64,000 bases of DNA from Roseiarcus sp963776665 (lineage in GTDB: Bacteria; Pseudomonadota; Alphaproteobacteria; Rhizobiales; Beijerinckiaceae). Shown here piece after piece: positions 32,615 through 41,148 of the stretch (its first letter is position 1; every line of letters begins with the position of its first letter). The translations under genes and the position numbers were made by a program. Location: NCBI GenBank assembly GCA_963776665.1, contig CAVZNQ010000029.1:62001-126000 (forward strand), in the 5' to 3' direction. The notes under the pieces are model-generated. The model was not told the origin of the DNA and did not search any database. It saw nothing but the letters and a program-made list of their open reading frames with translations.

Positions 32615-33970
32615 ATGCCGGTTTCAGGTCGCTTCGTAATCCAGTCCGCCATCGGATTGCTGACTATTGGCTTCTTGACGCTTTTCAGCATCGTGGGAAT
32701 GACCATTTGGCTGAATGAACGGGTGCGAACCTACTCCGACGCGGCCATTGACGCCCAGCAGACGCGGGTCCTGGCCGTGGAACTGCGCGACGCGCTGAGG
32801 ACCGCGGAATCAAGTCAGCGCGGCTATGTCGCCACAGGGAACGAAATCTATCTTGCTCCCTACGATAGCGCCAAGGCCGCAGCACAGCGCTATCTCTCAA
32901 AACTCATCCGGAATATCGATGGCCAACCCGATCGTCAGCCCATGTTGCTGAGGTTGGCCGCGCTCGCCAGTGACAAAGTCCAGGAAATGGACGGGATCAT
33001 CGCGCTGAAGAGGGCGCATCGCGACGAAGACGCGCTGGCGAGCTTTCGAACCAATCGCGGCAAGGCGCTGATGGATGAGCTCAACGTGTTTCTCTCCAGC
33101 ATCATCCTCTCGGCGGACGAACGGCTCGCCGCTGGCATCGAGGAGGAAACCTGGAACACCGCGCTCCTGCGCTGGATGTCGATTGTCGGAGCGCTCGTCA
33201 TTGTTGTTGTGGTCGGCGCCACGGGCGCGACGCTTGCTCGCTACACGGCCGAGATTGGGCAGGGGCGGGACGATATCCGAGCTCTCAATCTGGGTCTTGA
33301 AGACCGTGTGAAGAGGCGCACCGCGGATTTGGCGCGCGCCCGCGACCGGGCGGAAATCCTGCTTGCCGAGATGAACCACCGGGTCGCCAACAGCCTCATG
33401 CTCGTCTCGTCCCTGGTCGGACTGCAATCGAATACGGTGGCCGATCGGGCCGCGAAGGACGCCCTGCGGGAAACCCAGGCGCGAATCTACGCGATCGCGT
33501 CCGTCCACAAGCGGCTCTATGGCGCCGGAGACGTGCGCACAGTGGCGCTCGATGAATTTCTATCGAGCTTGCTCGATCATCTCGAGGCTTCGATGCGCGC
33601 GGAAGGCCACGGCGCATTGTTGCGCTACAAGCTGGAGCCGCTGACGCTGCCAACGGACAGCAGCGTGAATCTCGGCGTTGTCATCGCTGAATTTGTAACC
33701 AACGCGTTCAAATACGCTTATCCGCATGGGTCGGGCGAAGTGCGGGTAAGGCTTGCCGATCGCGGGGACGGCCGGGCCGAGCTTGTCGTGGAGGACGATG
33801 GCGTTGGGCGTGACGAATCCGCCTCCGCGAAAGGCACAGGGCTGGGCACACGCATCGTCAGCGCGATGGCGGCTCCGATGGCGGCCGAAGTGTCCTATTT
33901 TTCCCGCAGCCCCGGCACGACGGCGCGGATCGTCTTCCCCTATGCGTCCGCGGAAAGGCCCGCGGCCTAG
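32615..33970 (+). CDS. CHASE3-type sensor histidine kinase (HisKA_2/HWE class)
   Basis: A 451-residue membrane kinase. Helix 1 lies at ~10-33, a periplasmic CHASE3-like helical sensor at ~40-185 (RTAESSQRGYVATGNEIYL), helix 2 at ~187-210. The kinase core of the alphaproteobacterial HisKA_2/HWE class has the phospho-acceptor His255 in LLAEMNHRVANSLMLVSSLV, then N-box NLGVVIAEFVTNAFKYAYPHG and G-boxes VEDDGVGRD and GTGLGTRIV. No receiver is attached. The ATG at 32615 lacks a strong ribosome binding site. A GTG-started periplasmic binding-protein gene lies 76 bp downstream and might feed it ligand information. Confidence 0.88.
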   Translation: MPVSGRFVIQSAIGLLTIGFLTLFSIVGMTIWLNERVRTYSDAAIDAQQTRVLAVELRDALRTAESSQRGYVATGNEIYLAPYDSAKAAAQRYLSKLIRNIDGQPDRQPMLLRLAALASDKVQEMDGIIALKRAHRDEDALASFRTNRGKALMDELNVFLSSIILSADERLAAGIEEETWNTALLRWMSIVGALVIVVVVGATGATLARYTAEIGQGRDDIRALNLGLEDRVKRRTADLARARDRAEILLAEMNHRVANSLMLVSSLVGLQSNTVADRAAKDALRETQARIYAIASVHKRLYGAGDVRTVALDEFLSSLLDHLEASMRAEGHGALLRYKLEPLTLPTDSSVNLGVVIAEFVTNAFKYAYPHGSGEVRVRLADRGDGRAELVVEDDGVGRDESASAKGTGLGTRIVSAMAAPMAAEVSYFSRSPGTTARIVFPYASAERPAA

Positions 33971-34046
33971 CAACTATGCCGCTGCCGAGGAAACTTCATT
34001 GAAGGAATGGAACCACCACAGAACCGAACGCAGGGGCGTAAGTCGA

Positions 34047-35177
34047 GTGAACGCAGCGACGGCCCTCGTATGCCTGCTTGGGTCGTTTCTTCTCGTCCCG
34101 GAAACGTCTACGTTCGGGCAAGAGGGCCCGCAAGGTTTGGTCGTTCCGAGCGTGCTCCCGCCATTCGATCCGAACGCGCCCCCGTGCGCTCCGCCTCCCG
34201 GGTTGAAGAAAATCCTTGTTTTCGCCCAGGACAATGAGCGTCAGTTCATGCAGGGGGTCCGTTACGGGCTCGGGATGGCGGCGAAGGATCGGCAACTGGC
34301 GTTCGAGGTGTCGCTTGCGTCGGACGATCCGACAAGGATGATCGATCAGGTCCGGGAATCTGTATCACGGAGCGTTGGAGCGGTTGTCGCTGCACCCGTT
34401 GATCCGCCGTCGTTGGCAGTGCATCTGCAACATCTGATCTGGTCCGGCGCATTTGTCGGCACGGTCGTCCCGCCGCCGGCAATCACCATTTTGAACGCGC
34501 CGCAATATTTGACCGGGAAAGTGCTCGCAGAGGCGGCGGCGAACTATATCCGCACCCGCCTGGGTGGAAAGGCGAAGGTTGTTCTACTGACCCACGATAG
34601 TCTGCAGTTTCTCGCGCCTCGCTTCGCCGCCATGCGCGATGCGCTCCGCGAGATTCCCGGCGTGACGATCGTGGCCGACATCTCGCCGGTTACGGTGAAC
34701 GAGACCGGCGGTCAGGCGACGATGGAAACCATTCTGCTGGCGCAGCCGAACGTGGACGTGGTCTTGGGAGCCGACACGGTCGTATTGGGGGCGCTTGCCG
34801 CGCTCCGAGCAGCGGGCAAAGCGCGCGACGATCAATTTTTGGGCGGAATAGACGGCGAACCGAAAGCGGTGGCCGAGATAAAAAAGGGGGGACCCTACAA
34901 GGCCAGCATCAGTCTCGCATCGCCTGTGTTCGGATATGCGCTCGGCCAATTTGCTGCTGATTGGCTCGAGGGCAAATCGGTTCCGCAAGCTATGGATGTC
35001 CTCCCCAAAGCACTCACGAGCGAAAATATCGCGGCCTACGAGGCCGATCAAAGGGATCCCGCCGCGGTTTTCGCCGATGCTGAGCGCCGCACGTCCTATC
35101 TGAAGATGTATGGCAACATTTGCTATGATACGCGCGACCGCTACGTGAACTTTCCGTGGTCGTCAGAAATACGCTGA
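34047..35177 (+). CDS. Periplasmic sugar-type binding protein (Peripla_BP_4), orphan
   Basis: A 376-residue exported protein. I place the start at GTG 34047 (MNAATALVCLLGSFLLVPET), giving a signal peptide; longer frames enter the kinase gene. The mature part has the type I periplasmic-binding fold of ribose/xylose binders: ILVFAQDNERQFMQGVRYGL, MIDQVRESVSRSVGAVVAAP, VVLLTHDSLQFLAPRFAAM, VDVVLGADTVVLGALAALRA. A Pro-rich segment follows the signal peptide. No permease or ATPase is adjacent. The position right after the kinase suggests sensing rather than uptake. Confidence 0.8.
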   Translation: MNAATALVCLLGSFLLVPETSTFGQEGPQGLVVPSVLPPFDPNAPPCAPPPGLKKILVFAQDNERQFMQGVRYGLGMAAKDRQLAFEVSLASDDPTRMIDQVRESVSRSVGAVVAAPVDPPSLAVHLQHLIWSGAFVGTVVPPPAITILNAPQYLTGKVLAEAAANYIRTRLGGKAKVVLLTHDSLQFLAPRFAAMRDALREIPGVTIVADISPVTVNETGGQATMETILLAQPNVDVVLGADTVVLGALAALRAAGKARDDQFLGGIDGEPKAVAEIKKGGPYKASISLASPVFGYALGQFAADWLEGKSVPQAMDVLPKALTSENIAAYEADQRDPAAVFADAERRTSYLKMYGNICYDTRDRYVNFPWSSEIR

Positions 35178-35241
35178 ACCCTCGCTATAAGTTAACGGCG
35201 GGAAGTCGGCGCAATCGATCGCGGGCGGACTTAGGGGTCAA

Positions 35242-35545
35242 CTAGCTCGCCAGGCGCCGCATCGCATAACAGACTGAGCGGGAGTTGCAGGGCTTGGGGA
35301 AGAACAGCCCGCGCGCTGGAAGCGCGACGTCTTTGGCGGTTAGGTATCCCGAGGTCAGAATGATCTCTATCGGCGGCCAGCGGTCTCGAACGCAGGCGGC
35401 AAGCTTCACCCCATCCATGCTGCCGGGCATCTCGATGTTAGTGAAGACGATGCGAATATCATTGCGGCTTTCCAAGATTCGGATCGCCTCGTCGGCATTC
35501 GCTGTTTCGATGGCCTCAAACCCGGCGTTTCCTCCACGGAGCCGA
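35242..35545 (-). pseudogene. Response-regulator receiver remnant, N-terminus missing, Asp-to-Asn at phosphoacceptor
   Basis: Read leftward from ~35545: GGNAGFEAIETANADEAIRI, then RNDIRIVFTNIEMPGSMDGV, then IEIILTSGYLTAKD and PKPCNSRSVCYAMRRL. This is the C-terminal two thirds of a single-domain receiver (usual form VFTDIDMPGSMDG). The first beta strand with the acidic pair is gone, and the phosphoacceptor Asp is Asn. The break lies within a few bases of the start of the LigD fragment on the other strand, so both were cut by the same rearrangement. Confidence 0.7.
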
Positions 35546-35828
35546 CCGGGTAGGCACAGGAATGCCCGGCAAGGTGCTTGCGGACCTGCGACGTCAGCTC
35601 GAGCCCCTGGCGCGGAATGGATCGGCGCTGAGCGCTCCGCCCGCGCGCGAGACCCGCTTCGGATCGCCGCTTGTCCTTTCGCAGGTGCATTGGGTCGAGC
35701 CGCAACTCGTCACTGAGATCACCTATCTCAGCTGGACCGCCGACGGATTGCTCCGACAAACGGTTTACGTTGGGCTTCGGGCGGACAAGCCAGCAACGGA
35801 AGTACGGAGGGAAAAGACGCGCCCCTAA
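35541..35828 (+). pseudogene. C-terminal fragment of a LigD-type ATP-dependent DNA ligase
   Basis: About 95 residues: ADRVGTGMPGKVLADLRRQL, then ETRFGSPLVLSQVHWVEPQL, VTEITYLSWTADGLLRQTVY and VGLRADKPATEVRR. This is the OB-fold end of the ligase domain of LigD, the bacterial non-homologous end-joining ligase. The catalytic nucleotidyltransferase part and the rest of the multidomain protein are absent upstream. It is a remnant, joined head-to-head to a receiver-domain remnant. Confidence 0.75.
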
Positions 35829-35920
35829 GGCCTCCGCCGCTCAGCTGCGGGACGCACTGGGGGATCAGACCCAACTAGCGGCGCAAATAGCTTTAAAAAT
35901 CAATTCATTATGACTGGAAA

Positions 35921-35997
35921 TGGTCGGAGTGAGAGGATTCGAACCTCCGACCCCATCGTCCCGAACGATGTGCGCTACCAGGCTGCGCTACACTCCG
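35921..35997 (-). tRNA. tRNA-Pro (anticodon CGG)
   Basis: On the minus strand a 77-nt cloverleaf: acceptor CGGAGTG pairing with CACTCCG, a D-arm with AGCGCAGCCTGGTAGCGC, anticodon stem CATCG/CGATG with loop TTCGGGA (anticodon CGG), T-arm GGAGGTTCGAATCC and encoded 3' CCA at 35921-35923. Sequence is typical for bacterial proline tRNA, reading CCG codons. Confidence 0.95.
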
Positions 35998-36000
35998 ACA

Positions 36001-36024
36001 TCGCCGACCTTCGAAGGTCGGCGA
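36001..36024. repeat. Perfect 24-bp palindrome next to tRNA-Pro
   Basis: TCGCCGACCT, TCGA, AGGTCGGCGA: a complete self-complementary sequence ending 4 bp from the tRNA 5' end, on its upstream side. TTATAG at 36033-36038 (CTATAA on the minus strand) may be part of the tRNA promoter further out. Confidence 0.7.
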
Positions 36025-36231
36025 GCAGGCCTTATAGGGGCGCCTCGGGCGCGGCGCAAGCGGCTCATTTGCGCGCCGCATCGAGGCTCGCGGCAAAAGC
36101 GCGCCGGAGCCTTGCCCGTTCGATCGATCGAAGGCTAAGCTCGCGCCTTGAGGAGCGGCCGGGTTCGGCCCAGGCGAGGCTGCGAGCTCCGGCCGACGGA
36201 GGCTCGCCACGACGCATCAAGAGGAGCGCTC

Positions 36232-37419
36232 ATGAGCTTTCGTCTCAGAATACTGGCCCTCGCCGCCGCCCTCGTCGTCTCCGCCGGCGCGGCGGCCGCG
36301 GACGATCTCAAGATCGCTCTCATCCGGGGCCTCACCGGCCCGCTGGAGCCTTACGCCAAGCAGACCGAAACCGGCTTCATGCTCGGCCTCGAATACGCAA
36401 CCAAGGGAACCATGACGGTCGACGGGCGCAAGATCGTGGTCGTCACCAAAGACGACCAGGGCAAGCCCGACCTCGCCAAGAGCGCGCTCGCGGAGGCCTA
36501 CGAGGACGACGGCGTCGACATCGCCGTCGGCACCACGTCGTCGCCGGCCACCATCGCCATGCTGCCGGTCGCCGAAGAGCACAAGAAAATCCTGATCGTC
36601 GAGCCCGCAGTCGCCGATCAGATCACCGGCGACAAGTGGAACCGCTACATTTTCCGCACCGGGCGCAATTCGACCCAGGACGCTATCTCCAACGCGATCG
36701 CGATCGGCGCGCCCGGGGTCCACATCGCGACGCTTGCGGTTGACAACGCGTTCGGCCGCGACGGCGTCGCCGCGTTCAAAGCCGCGCTGGCCAAGACCGG
36801 CGCGACGCTCGACGCCGAGGAATACGCTCCCGCCAACACCACGGATTTCACCGCGGTCGGGCAGCGGCTCTTTGACGCCCTGAAGGACAAGCCCGGAAAG
36901 AAGCTGATCTGGACGGTCTGGGCCGGGTCGACCAACCCGCTCGACAAGCTCGCGGATCTCGGTCCTGAGCGCTACGGAATCGGCTTCGCCGGCGCGGGCA
37001 ACATTCTTCCCATTCTCGCGGCCTACAAGCGTTTCCCGGGTCTCGAGGGCGCGGCCTATTATTACTTCGAGATCCCCAAGAACCCGGTGAACGACTGGCT
37101 CGTCGCCGAGCATAAGAAGCGCTTCAACAGTCCGCCCGACTTCTTCACCGCCGGCGGCTTCGCGGCCGCGATGGCGCTCGTCGCCGCAGTCGAGAAGGCG
37201 AAATCGACCGATAGCGAAAAGCTCATCGCGACGATGGAGGGCATGGAGTTCGACACCCCCAAGGGCAAGATGATCTTTCGCAAGGAGGACCATCAGGCGC
37301 TCCAGTCGATGTATGCGTTCAGGATCAAGGTCGACCCGAATGTCGCCTGGGCGATCCCCGAACTCACCCGCGAGATCAAGATCGAGGATATGGACCTGCC
37401 GATCCGCAACAAGCGATGA
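36232..37419 (+). CDS. livJ: Branched-chain amino-acid type ABC transporter, substrate-binding protein
   Basis: A 395-residue periplasmic protein from the ATG at 36232 (GAGGAG upstream), with signal peptide FRLRILALAAALVVSAGAAA. The mature part is a Peripla_BP_6 fold: LKIALIRGLTGPLEPYAKQT, VVTKDDQGKPDLAKSALAEA, VDIAVGTTSSPATIAMLPVA, IATLAVDNAFGRDG. It heads a five-gene set with two ATPases and two permeases (livG, livF, livH, livM). Members bind branched-chain amino acids, amides, urea or aromatic acids; this one's ligand is not evident. Confidence 0.87.
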   Translation: MSFRLRILALAAALVVSAGAAAADDLKIALIRGLTGPLEPYAKQTETGFMLGLEYATKGTMTVDGRKIVVVTKDDQGKPDLAKSALAEAYEDDGVDIAVGTTSSPATIAMLPVAEEHKKILIVEPAVADQITGDKWNRYIFRTGRNSTQDAISNAIAIGAPGVHIATLAVDNAFGRDGVAAFKAALAKTGATLDAEEYAPANTTDFTAVGQRLFDALKDKPGKKLIWTVWAGSTNPLDKLADLGPERYGIGFAGAGNILPILAAYKRFPGLEGAAYYYFEIPKNPVNDWLVAEHKKRFNSPPDFFTAGGFAAAMALVAAVEKAKSTDSEKLIATMEGMEFDTPKGKMIFRKEDHQALQSMYAFRIKVDPNVAWAIPELTREIKIEDMDLPIRNKR

Positions 37420-37430
37420 TCTGGCCTCTT

Positions 37431-37526
37431 GTCACCCCCGCGAAAGCGGGGGTCCAGAAAAGAGCGCCTTCGCGCCTGAGATCGAATGGAGACGAGGCTG
37501 GATGCCCGCTTACGCGGGCATGACAC
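37431..37526. repeat. REP-like palindromic element between livJ and livG
   Basis: Two hairpins, CCCCCGC-GAAA-GCGGGGG (37435-37452) and TGCCCGC-TTAC-GCGGGCA (37503-37520), separated by ~50 bp and bounded by GGTCCAG and CTGGATG. This CCCCGCGAAAGCGGGGGTCCAG...CTGGATGCCCGC design is a familiar dispersed palindromic element of alphaproteobacteria. It ends 12 bp before the livG start. Confidence 0.8.
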
Positions 37527-37537
37527 GGGCGTCGGCG

Positions 37538-38302
37538 ATGACCCCTTCCCTCGAGACGCGCGACCTTACGATCCGCTTCGGCGGCCATGTTGCGGTCGAT
37601 CATGTCTCCTGCGCTTTCCAGCCGGGCGAGCTCACCGCCATCGTCGGGCCGAACGGGGCCGGCAAGACCACCTATTTCAACCTGATGTCCGGCCAGTTGG
37701 CCGCGTCCGACGGCGCCGTCCTGATCGAGGGCCGGGACGTCACGACTTCAAGCGCGCCCGAGCGCACGCGCCTCGGCCTCGGGCGGGCGTTCCAACTCAC
37801 CAACCTGTTTCCCCGCCTCAGCGTGGGCGAGAACGTACGGCTTGCAGCCCAGGCCAAGGCCGGCGCGCACTACGATATGCGGAGGCCTTGGCGGGCGAGC
37901 GCCGATCTCATCGACCGCGCCGACGCGGTCCTCGATTCGGTCGGCCTCCTCGAAAGGCGCGACGCGCTCGCTTCCGCGCTGCCGCACGGCGATCAGCGCA
38001 AGCTCGAGGTGGCGATGATGATGGCGCTCGAGCCCTCGATCTTCATGTTCGACGAGCCGACCGCGGGCATGAGCGTGGATGAGGTTCCGCTCGTCCTCGA
38101 TCTCATCGCCGGACTCAAGAACGACAAGACCAAGACCATCCTCCTGGTCGAGCATAAGATGGACGTGGTGCGCTCGCTCGCCGACCGCATCATTGTGCTG
38201 GTCAACGGCCAATTGGCCGCCGACGGCGAGCCCGCCGCGGTGATCGCCTCGCCGGTCGTGCAGGAGGCCTATCTCGGCATCGCGCCGGGGGCGCCGAAAT
38301 GA
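37538..38302 (+). CDS. livG: Branched-chain amino-acid type ABC transporter ATPase LivG
   Basis: A 254-residue cytosolic ATPase subunit. Walker A GPNGAGKTT (~residues 35-43), Q-loop in RAFQLTNLFPRLSVGENV, signature-like segment LPHGDQRKLEVAMMMAL, Walker B FMFDEPTAGM and H-loop VEHKMDVV. The signature reads HGDQRK where most family members have YGxQR or LGGQ; this is the LivG style. The ATG at 37538 sits close behind the REP-like element and has no clear Shine-Dalgarno sequence; an ATG at 37520 lies inside the palindrome. Its stop overlaps the livF ATG by 4 bp. Confidence 0.9.
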   Translation: MTPSLETRDLTIRFGGHVAVDHVSCAFQPGELTAIVGPNGAGKTTYFNLMSGQLAASDGAVLIEGRDVTTSSAPERTRLGLGRAFQLTNLFPRLSVGENVRLAAQAKAGAHYDMRRPWRASADLIDRADAVLDSVGLLERRDALASALPHGDQRKLEVAMMMALEPSIFMFDEPTAGMSVDEVPLVLDLIAGLKNDKTKTILLVEHKMDVVRSLADRIIVLVNGQLAADGEPAAVIASPVVQEAYLGIAPGAPK

Positions 38303-39022
38303 GCGCCGCGCTCACGCTTCAAGGCGTGCACACCCATATCGGCCGCTACCACATCCTGCAGGGCGTGGACTTCGACGCGCCGGCGGGCCTGACGACCATG
38401 CTGCTCGGCCGCAATGGGGCCGGCAAGACAACGACCTTGCGCACCATCATGGGTCTTTGGCGCGCGTCCAGGGGACGGATCGCGCTCGGGGCGACCCCGC
38501 TCGAGAGCCTGCCCGCGAGCGACGTCGCGCGGCTCGGCGTCGGCTACGCGCCGGAGATCGATGGCGGTTTTTTCCGATCTTTCGGTCAAGGAGAACCTCG
38601 TTCTCGGCGCGCGCGCTCGTTCGCTCGACGACGCGCGCCTCGCCTGGATCTTCGGCTTCTTTCCGGCGCTGAGGAAATTCTGGCTGTCGCGCGCTGGCGC
38701 CCTGTCGGGCGGTCAGAAACAGATGCTCTCGATCGCCCGCGCCATCGTCGAGCCGCGCGAACTCTTGCTGATCGACGAACCGACCAAGGGCCTCTCGCCG
38801 GCGATCGTCGGCTCGCTCATCGACTGCCTCAACGAGATCAAGGCGACCGGGGTCACGATCCTCATGGTCGAGCAGAATTTTCGCGTCGCCCGCGAGGTCG
38901 GCGACGAGGTTCGCGTCATGGACAACGGCCAGATCGTCCATCGCGGCAGGATGGCCGAACTCACAGCCGACAGCGGCCTGCAAAGCCGCCTGCTCGGATT
39001 GAGCCTGGATTCGCATCAATGA
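38299..39022 (+). pseudogene. livF: Branched-chain amino-acid type ABC transporter ATPase LivF, one-base frameshift
   Basis: The N-terminal ~86 codons (MSAALTLQGVHTHIGRYHIL, Walker A LLGRNGAGKTT, LGVGYAPE) are in one frame; the rest (SMAVFSDLSVKENLVLGAR, signature LSGGQKQMLSIARAI, Walker B LLLIDEPTKGL, H-loop VEQNF) is in the next. Removing the A at 38557 gives a continuous 240-residue LivF with the usual PESMAVFSDLSVKEN junction. As written, the first frame stays open through livH and would give a nonsense fusion. The transporter cannot work with this livF unless the extra base is an error. Confidence 0.9.
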
Positions 39023-40029
39023 GCGCGCTCGACGCCGGCGCCGCCCTGCCGCGGCGCAGGCCCGATATCCTGCCGGCGCTCACGCCGCTCGCCGTCGCGC
39101 TCGTCGCCGCGCCGTTCATCGGCTCGCCCTCGACGTTTGTGACCCTGACTGCGGCGGGGCTCGCGATGGGCATGATGATTTTCACCATGGCCTCAGGCCT
39201 CACGCTCGTCTTCGGCATGATGGACGTGCTCAATTTCGGCCACGGCGCCTTCATAGCCCTTGGCGCCTATGCCGCGACCCTGGTGCTGGCGCCGCTTGCG
39301 AGCTGGTCGAGCGCCGATTCGCTTGCCCTGAACCTCGCGGTCTTCGTGCTCGCGGCCGTCGCCGCGGCGGCGATCTGCGGCGTCTTCGGCTGGGTGTTCG
39401 AGCGCCTGATCGTCAAGCCCGTCTATGGCCAGCACTTGAAGCAGATTCTGGCCACCATCGGCGGCTCGATCATCGCCGAGCAATTGCTCTACGCCCTGTT
39501 TGGCCCGGCGCAAATCCCGCTTGCGCTGCCGAAGACATTCGAAGGCTCCTTCGTCATCGGCCAGGCGGCGATCGAGAAATATCGGGTGCTGGCGACATGC
39601 GTTGGCCTCCTGGTGTTCGCGGCAGAGATGCTGGTCCTCAACCGCACCCGGATCGGCCTCCTGATCCGCGCCGGTGTCGAGAACCGCGAAATGGTCGAGG
39701 CGCTCGGTTATCGCGTCGACCGGCTGTTCGTGGCTGTGTTCATGGCCGGGTCGGCGCTGGCGGGACTGGGGGGCGCGATGATGGCGCTTTATCGCGGCCA
39801 GGTTCACGCGACCATCGGCGGCGAGTTCCTGGTGCTGTGTTTCATCGTCATCATCATCGGCGGCCTGGGCTCGGTCGGCGGCTCGTTCGTCGCCTCGATC
39901 CTGGTCGCGCTGATCGCCAACTACGCCGGCTTTCTTGCCCCCAAGCTGGCGCTGGTGTCCAACATCCTGGCGATGGTCGCGGTGCTCCTGTGGCGTCCGC
40001 GCGGGCTCTATCCGGTCAGCGGCCGATGA
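39019..40029 (+). CDS. livH: Branched-chain amino-acid type ABC transporter permease LivH
   Basis: A 336-residue inner-membrane permease with about eight helices. Family motifs: GLTLVFGMMDVLNFGHGAFI and, near the C-terminus, the coupling region IIIGGLGSVGGSFVASILVA. The middle segment has RTRIGLLIRAGVENREMVEA with LGYRVDRLFV, the EAA-like loop that contacts the ATPases. The ATG overlaps the livF stop (ATGA), and its own stop overlaps livM. Confidence 0.9.
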   Translation: MSALDAGAALPRRRPDILPALTPLAVALVAAPFIGSPSTFVTLTAAGLAMGMMIFTMASGLTLVFGMMDVLNFGHGAFIALGAYAATLVLAPLASWSSADSLALNLAVFVLAAVAAAAICGVFGWVFERLIVKPVYGQHLKQILATIGGSIIAEQLLYALFGPAQIPLALPKTFEGSFVIGQAAIEKYRVLATCVGLLVFAAEMLVLNRTRIGLLIRAGVENREMVEALGYRVDRLFVAVFMAGSALAGLGGAMMALYRGQVHATIGGEFLVLCFIVIIIGGLGSVGGSFVASILVALIANYAGFLAPKLALVSNILAMVAVLLWRPRGLYPVSGR

Positions 40030-41096
40030 ACCTTCTCTCGGGCGATCCCCCGCGCGGGCGCGCGCTGCAGGCGATCCTCATCCTTGTCGTCCTCGCGCTT
40101 GTCGCGGCGCCGTTCCTCTTCCCGGGCGCCAAGGCGCTCAACGTCGCCGCCAAGACCTGCGTGATGATCCTGCTCGTCGCTTCTTACGATCTCCTGCTCG
40201 GCTATACCGGCGTCGTTTCCTTTGCTCACGTCATGTTCTTCGGCGTCGGCGCTTATGGCGTCGGCCTCGCGCTTTATGGGATCGGCGCCGGCTGGGGCGC
40301 GCTGGCGCTGGGGCTCGCTGCGGCCGCGGCGCTGTCGCTTGCGCTTGCGCTCGCGATCGGCCTCTTCTCGCTCCGGGTGCAGTCGATCTTCTTCGCCATG
40401 GTGACGCTCGCGGTCGCCTACGCGTTCAACGTGCTGGCGTCGCAACTCTCGTGGCTCACGGGCGGCGAGGACGGGCGCTCGTTCAAGGTTCCGGATGTGT
40501 TGCAGCCGGGTTTCAGGCTGGTCGAGGGCAAGGCGTTCGGGGTCGCGATCAATGGCAAGATCCTGACCTATTATCTGGTGCTGGCCGTCGCAGCCGCCGC
40601 TTTCCTGGTGTTGCTCAGGGTCGTGAACTCGCCGTTCGGCCGGGTGTTGCAGGCGATCCGCGAGAACCCGTTCCGCGCCGAGGCGCTGGGCTACCGCACG
40701 GTGTTTCATCGCACCCTCGCCACCTGCATCTCGGCGCTCGGCGCAACGCTCGCCGGGGCGTTGAGCGCGCTATGGCTGCGCTACGTCGGGCCGGATACGG
40801 CGCTTTCGTTCTCGATCCAGGTCGACGTTCTGGTGATGGTCGTCGTCGGCGGCATGGGATCGCTCTATGGCGCGATTCTCGGCGCGGCCTTGTTCGTGTT
40901 CGCCGAGAGCTATCTGCAGGACGCGATGGGCGGGCTGTCCCGCCTCGCGGCCGACGCCAGCCTGCCGCTGCTGCCGGCGCTGTTTCATCCCGACCGCTGG
41001 CTTCTGTGGCTCGGCCTCGCCTTTGTGCTGGCGGTATACTTCGCGCCGACCGGCCTTGTCGGGGCGCTGAAGAGCGACGAGGCGAAGGCGAATTAG
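40026..41096 (+). CDS. livM: Branched-chain amino-acid type ABC transporter permease LivM
   Basis: A 356-residue inner-membrane permease, partner of LivH. Typical parts: YDLLLGYTGVVSFAHVMFFG, SLRVQSIFFAMVTLAVAYAF, coupling loop SPFGRVLQAIRENPFRAEAL with GYRTVFHRT, and VVVGGMGSLYGAILGAALFV. It starts within the livH stop codon and ends the operon. Next is the convergent EamA gene. Confidence 0.9.
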   Translation: MNLLSGDPPRGRALQAILILVVLALVAAPFLFPGAKALNVAAKTCVMILLVASYDLLLGYTGVVSFAHVMFFGVGAYGVGLALYGIGAGWGALALGLAAAAALSLALALAIGLFSLRVQSIFFAMVTLAVAYAFNVLASQLSWLTGGEDGRSFKVPDVLQPGFRLVEGKAFGVAINGKILTYYLVLAVAAAAFLVLLRVVNSPFGRVLQAIRENPFRAEALGYRTVFHRTLATCISALGATLAGALSALWLRYVGPDTALSFSIQVDVLVMVVVGGMGSLYGAILGAALFVFAESYLQDAMGGLSRLAADASLPLLPALFHPDRWLLWLGLAFVLAVYFAPTGLVGALKSDEAKAN

Positions 41097-41148
41097 CCGC
41101 GTCGACTCCAGACCGACATCGTCCTTTGATCCCACGCAATTGGACGCG

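Noticed and set aside
32524..32718. Small open frame with a fair ribosome binding site before the HWE kinase (MSRKMGSVPFPLSRTP...)
   Set aside because: It overlaps the kinase start out of frame and has no conserved-looking sequence. It could be a leader peptide, but there is no support beyond the AAGGAG.
38299..40029. Single 576-codon open frame suggesting a LivF-LivH fusion protein
   Set aside because: The part between codons ~87 and 240 is nonsense in this frame, while the correct LivF sequence lies in the neighbouring frame, and LivH has its own overlapping ATG. It is a by-product of the livF frameshift.
36232..41096. Urea transporter UrtABCDE
   Set aside because: Gene order (binding protein, LivG, LivF, permeases) and lack of urease or urea genes nearby do not support urea specificity.
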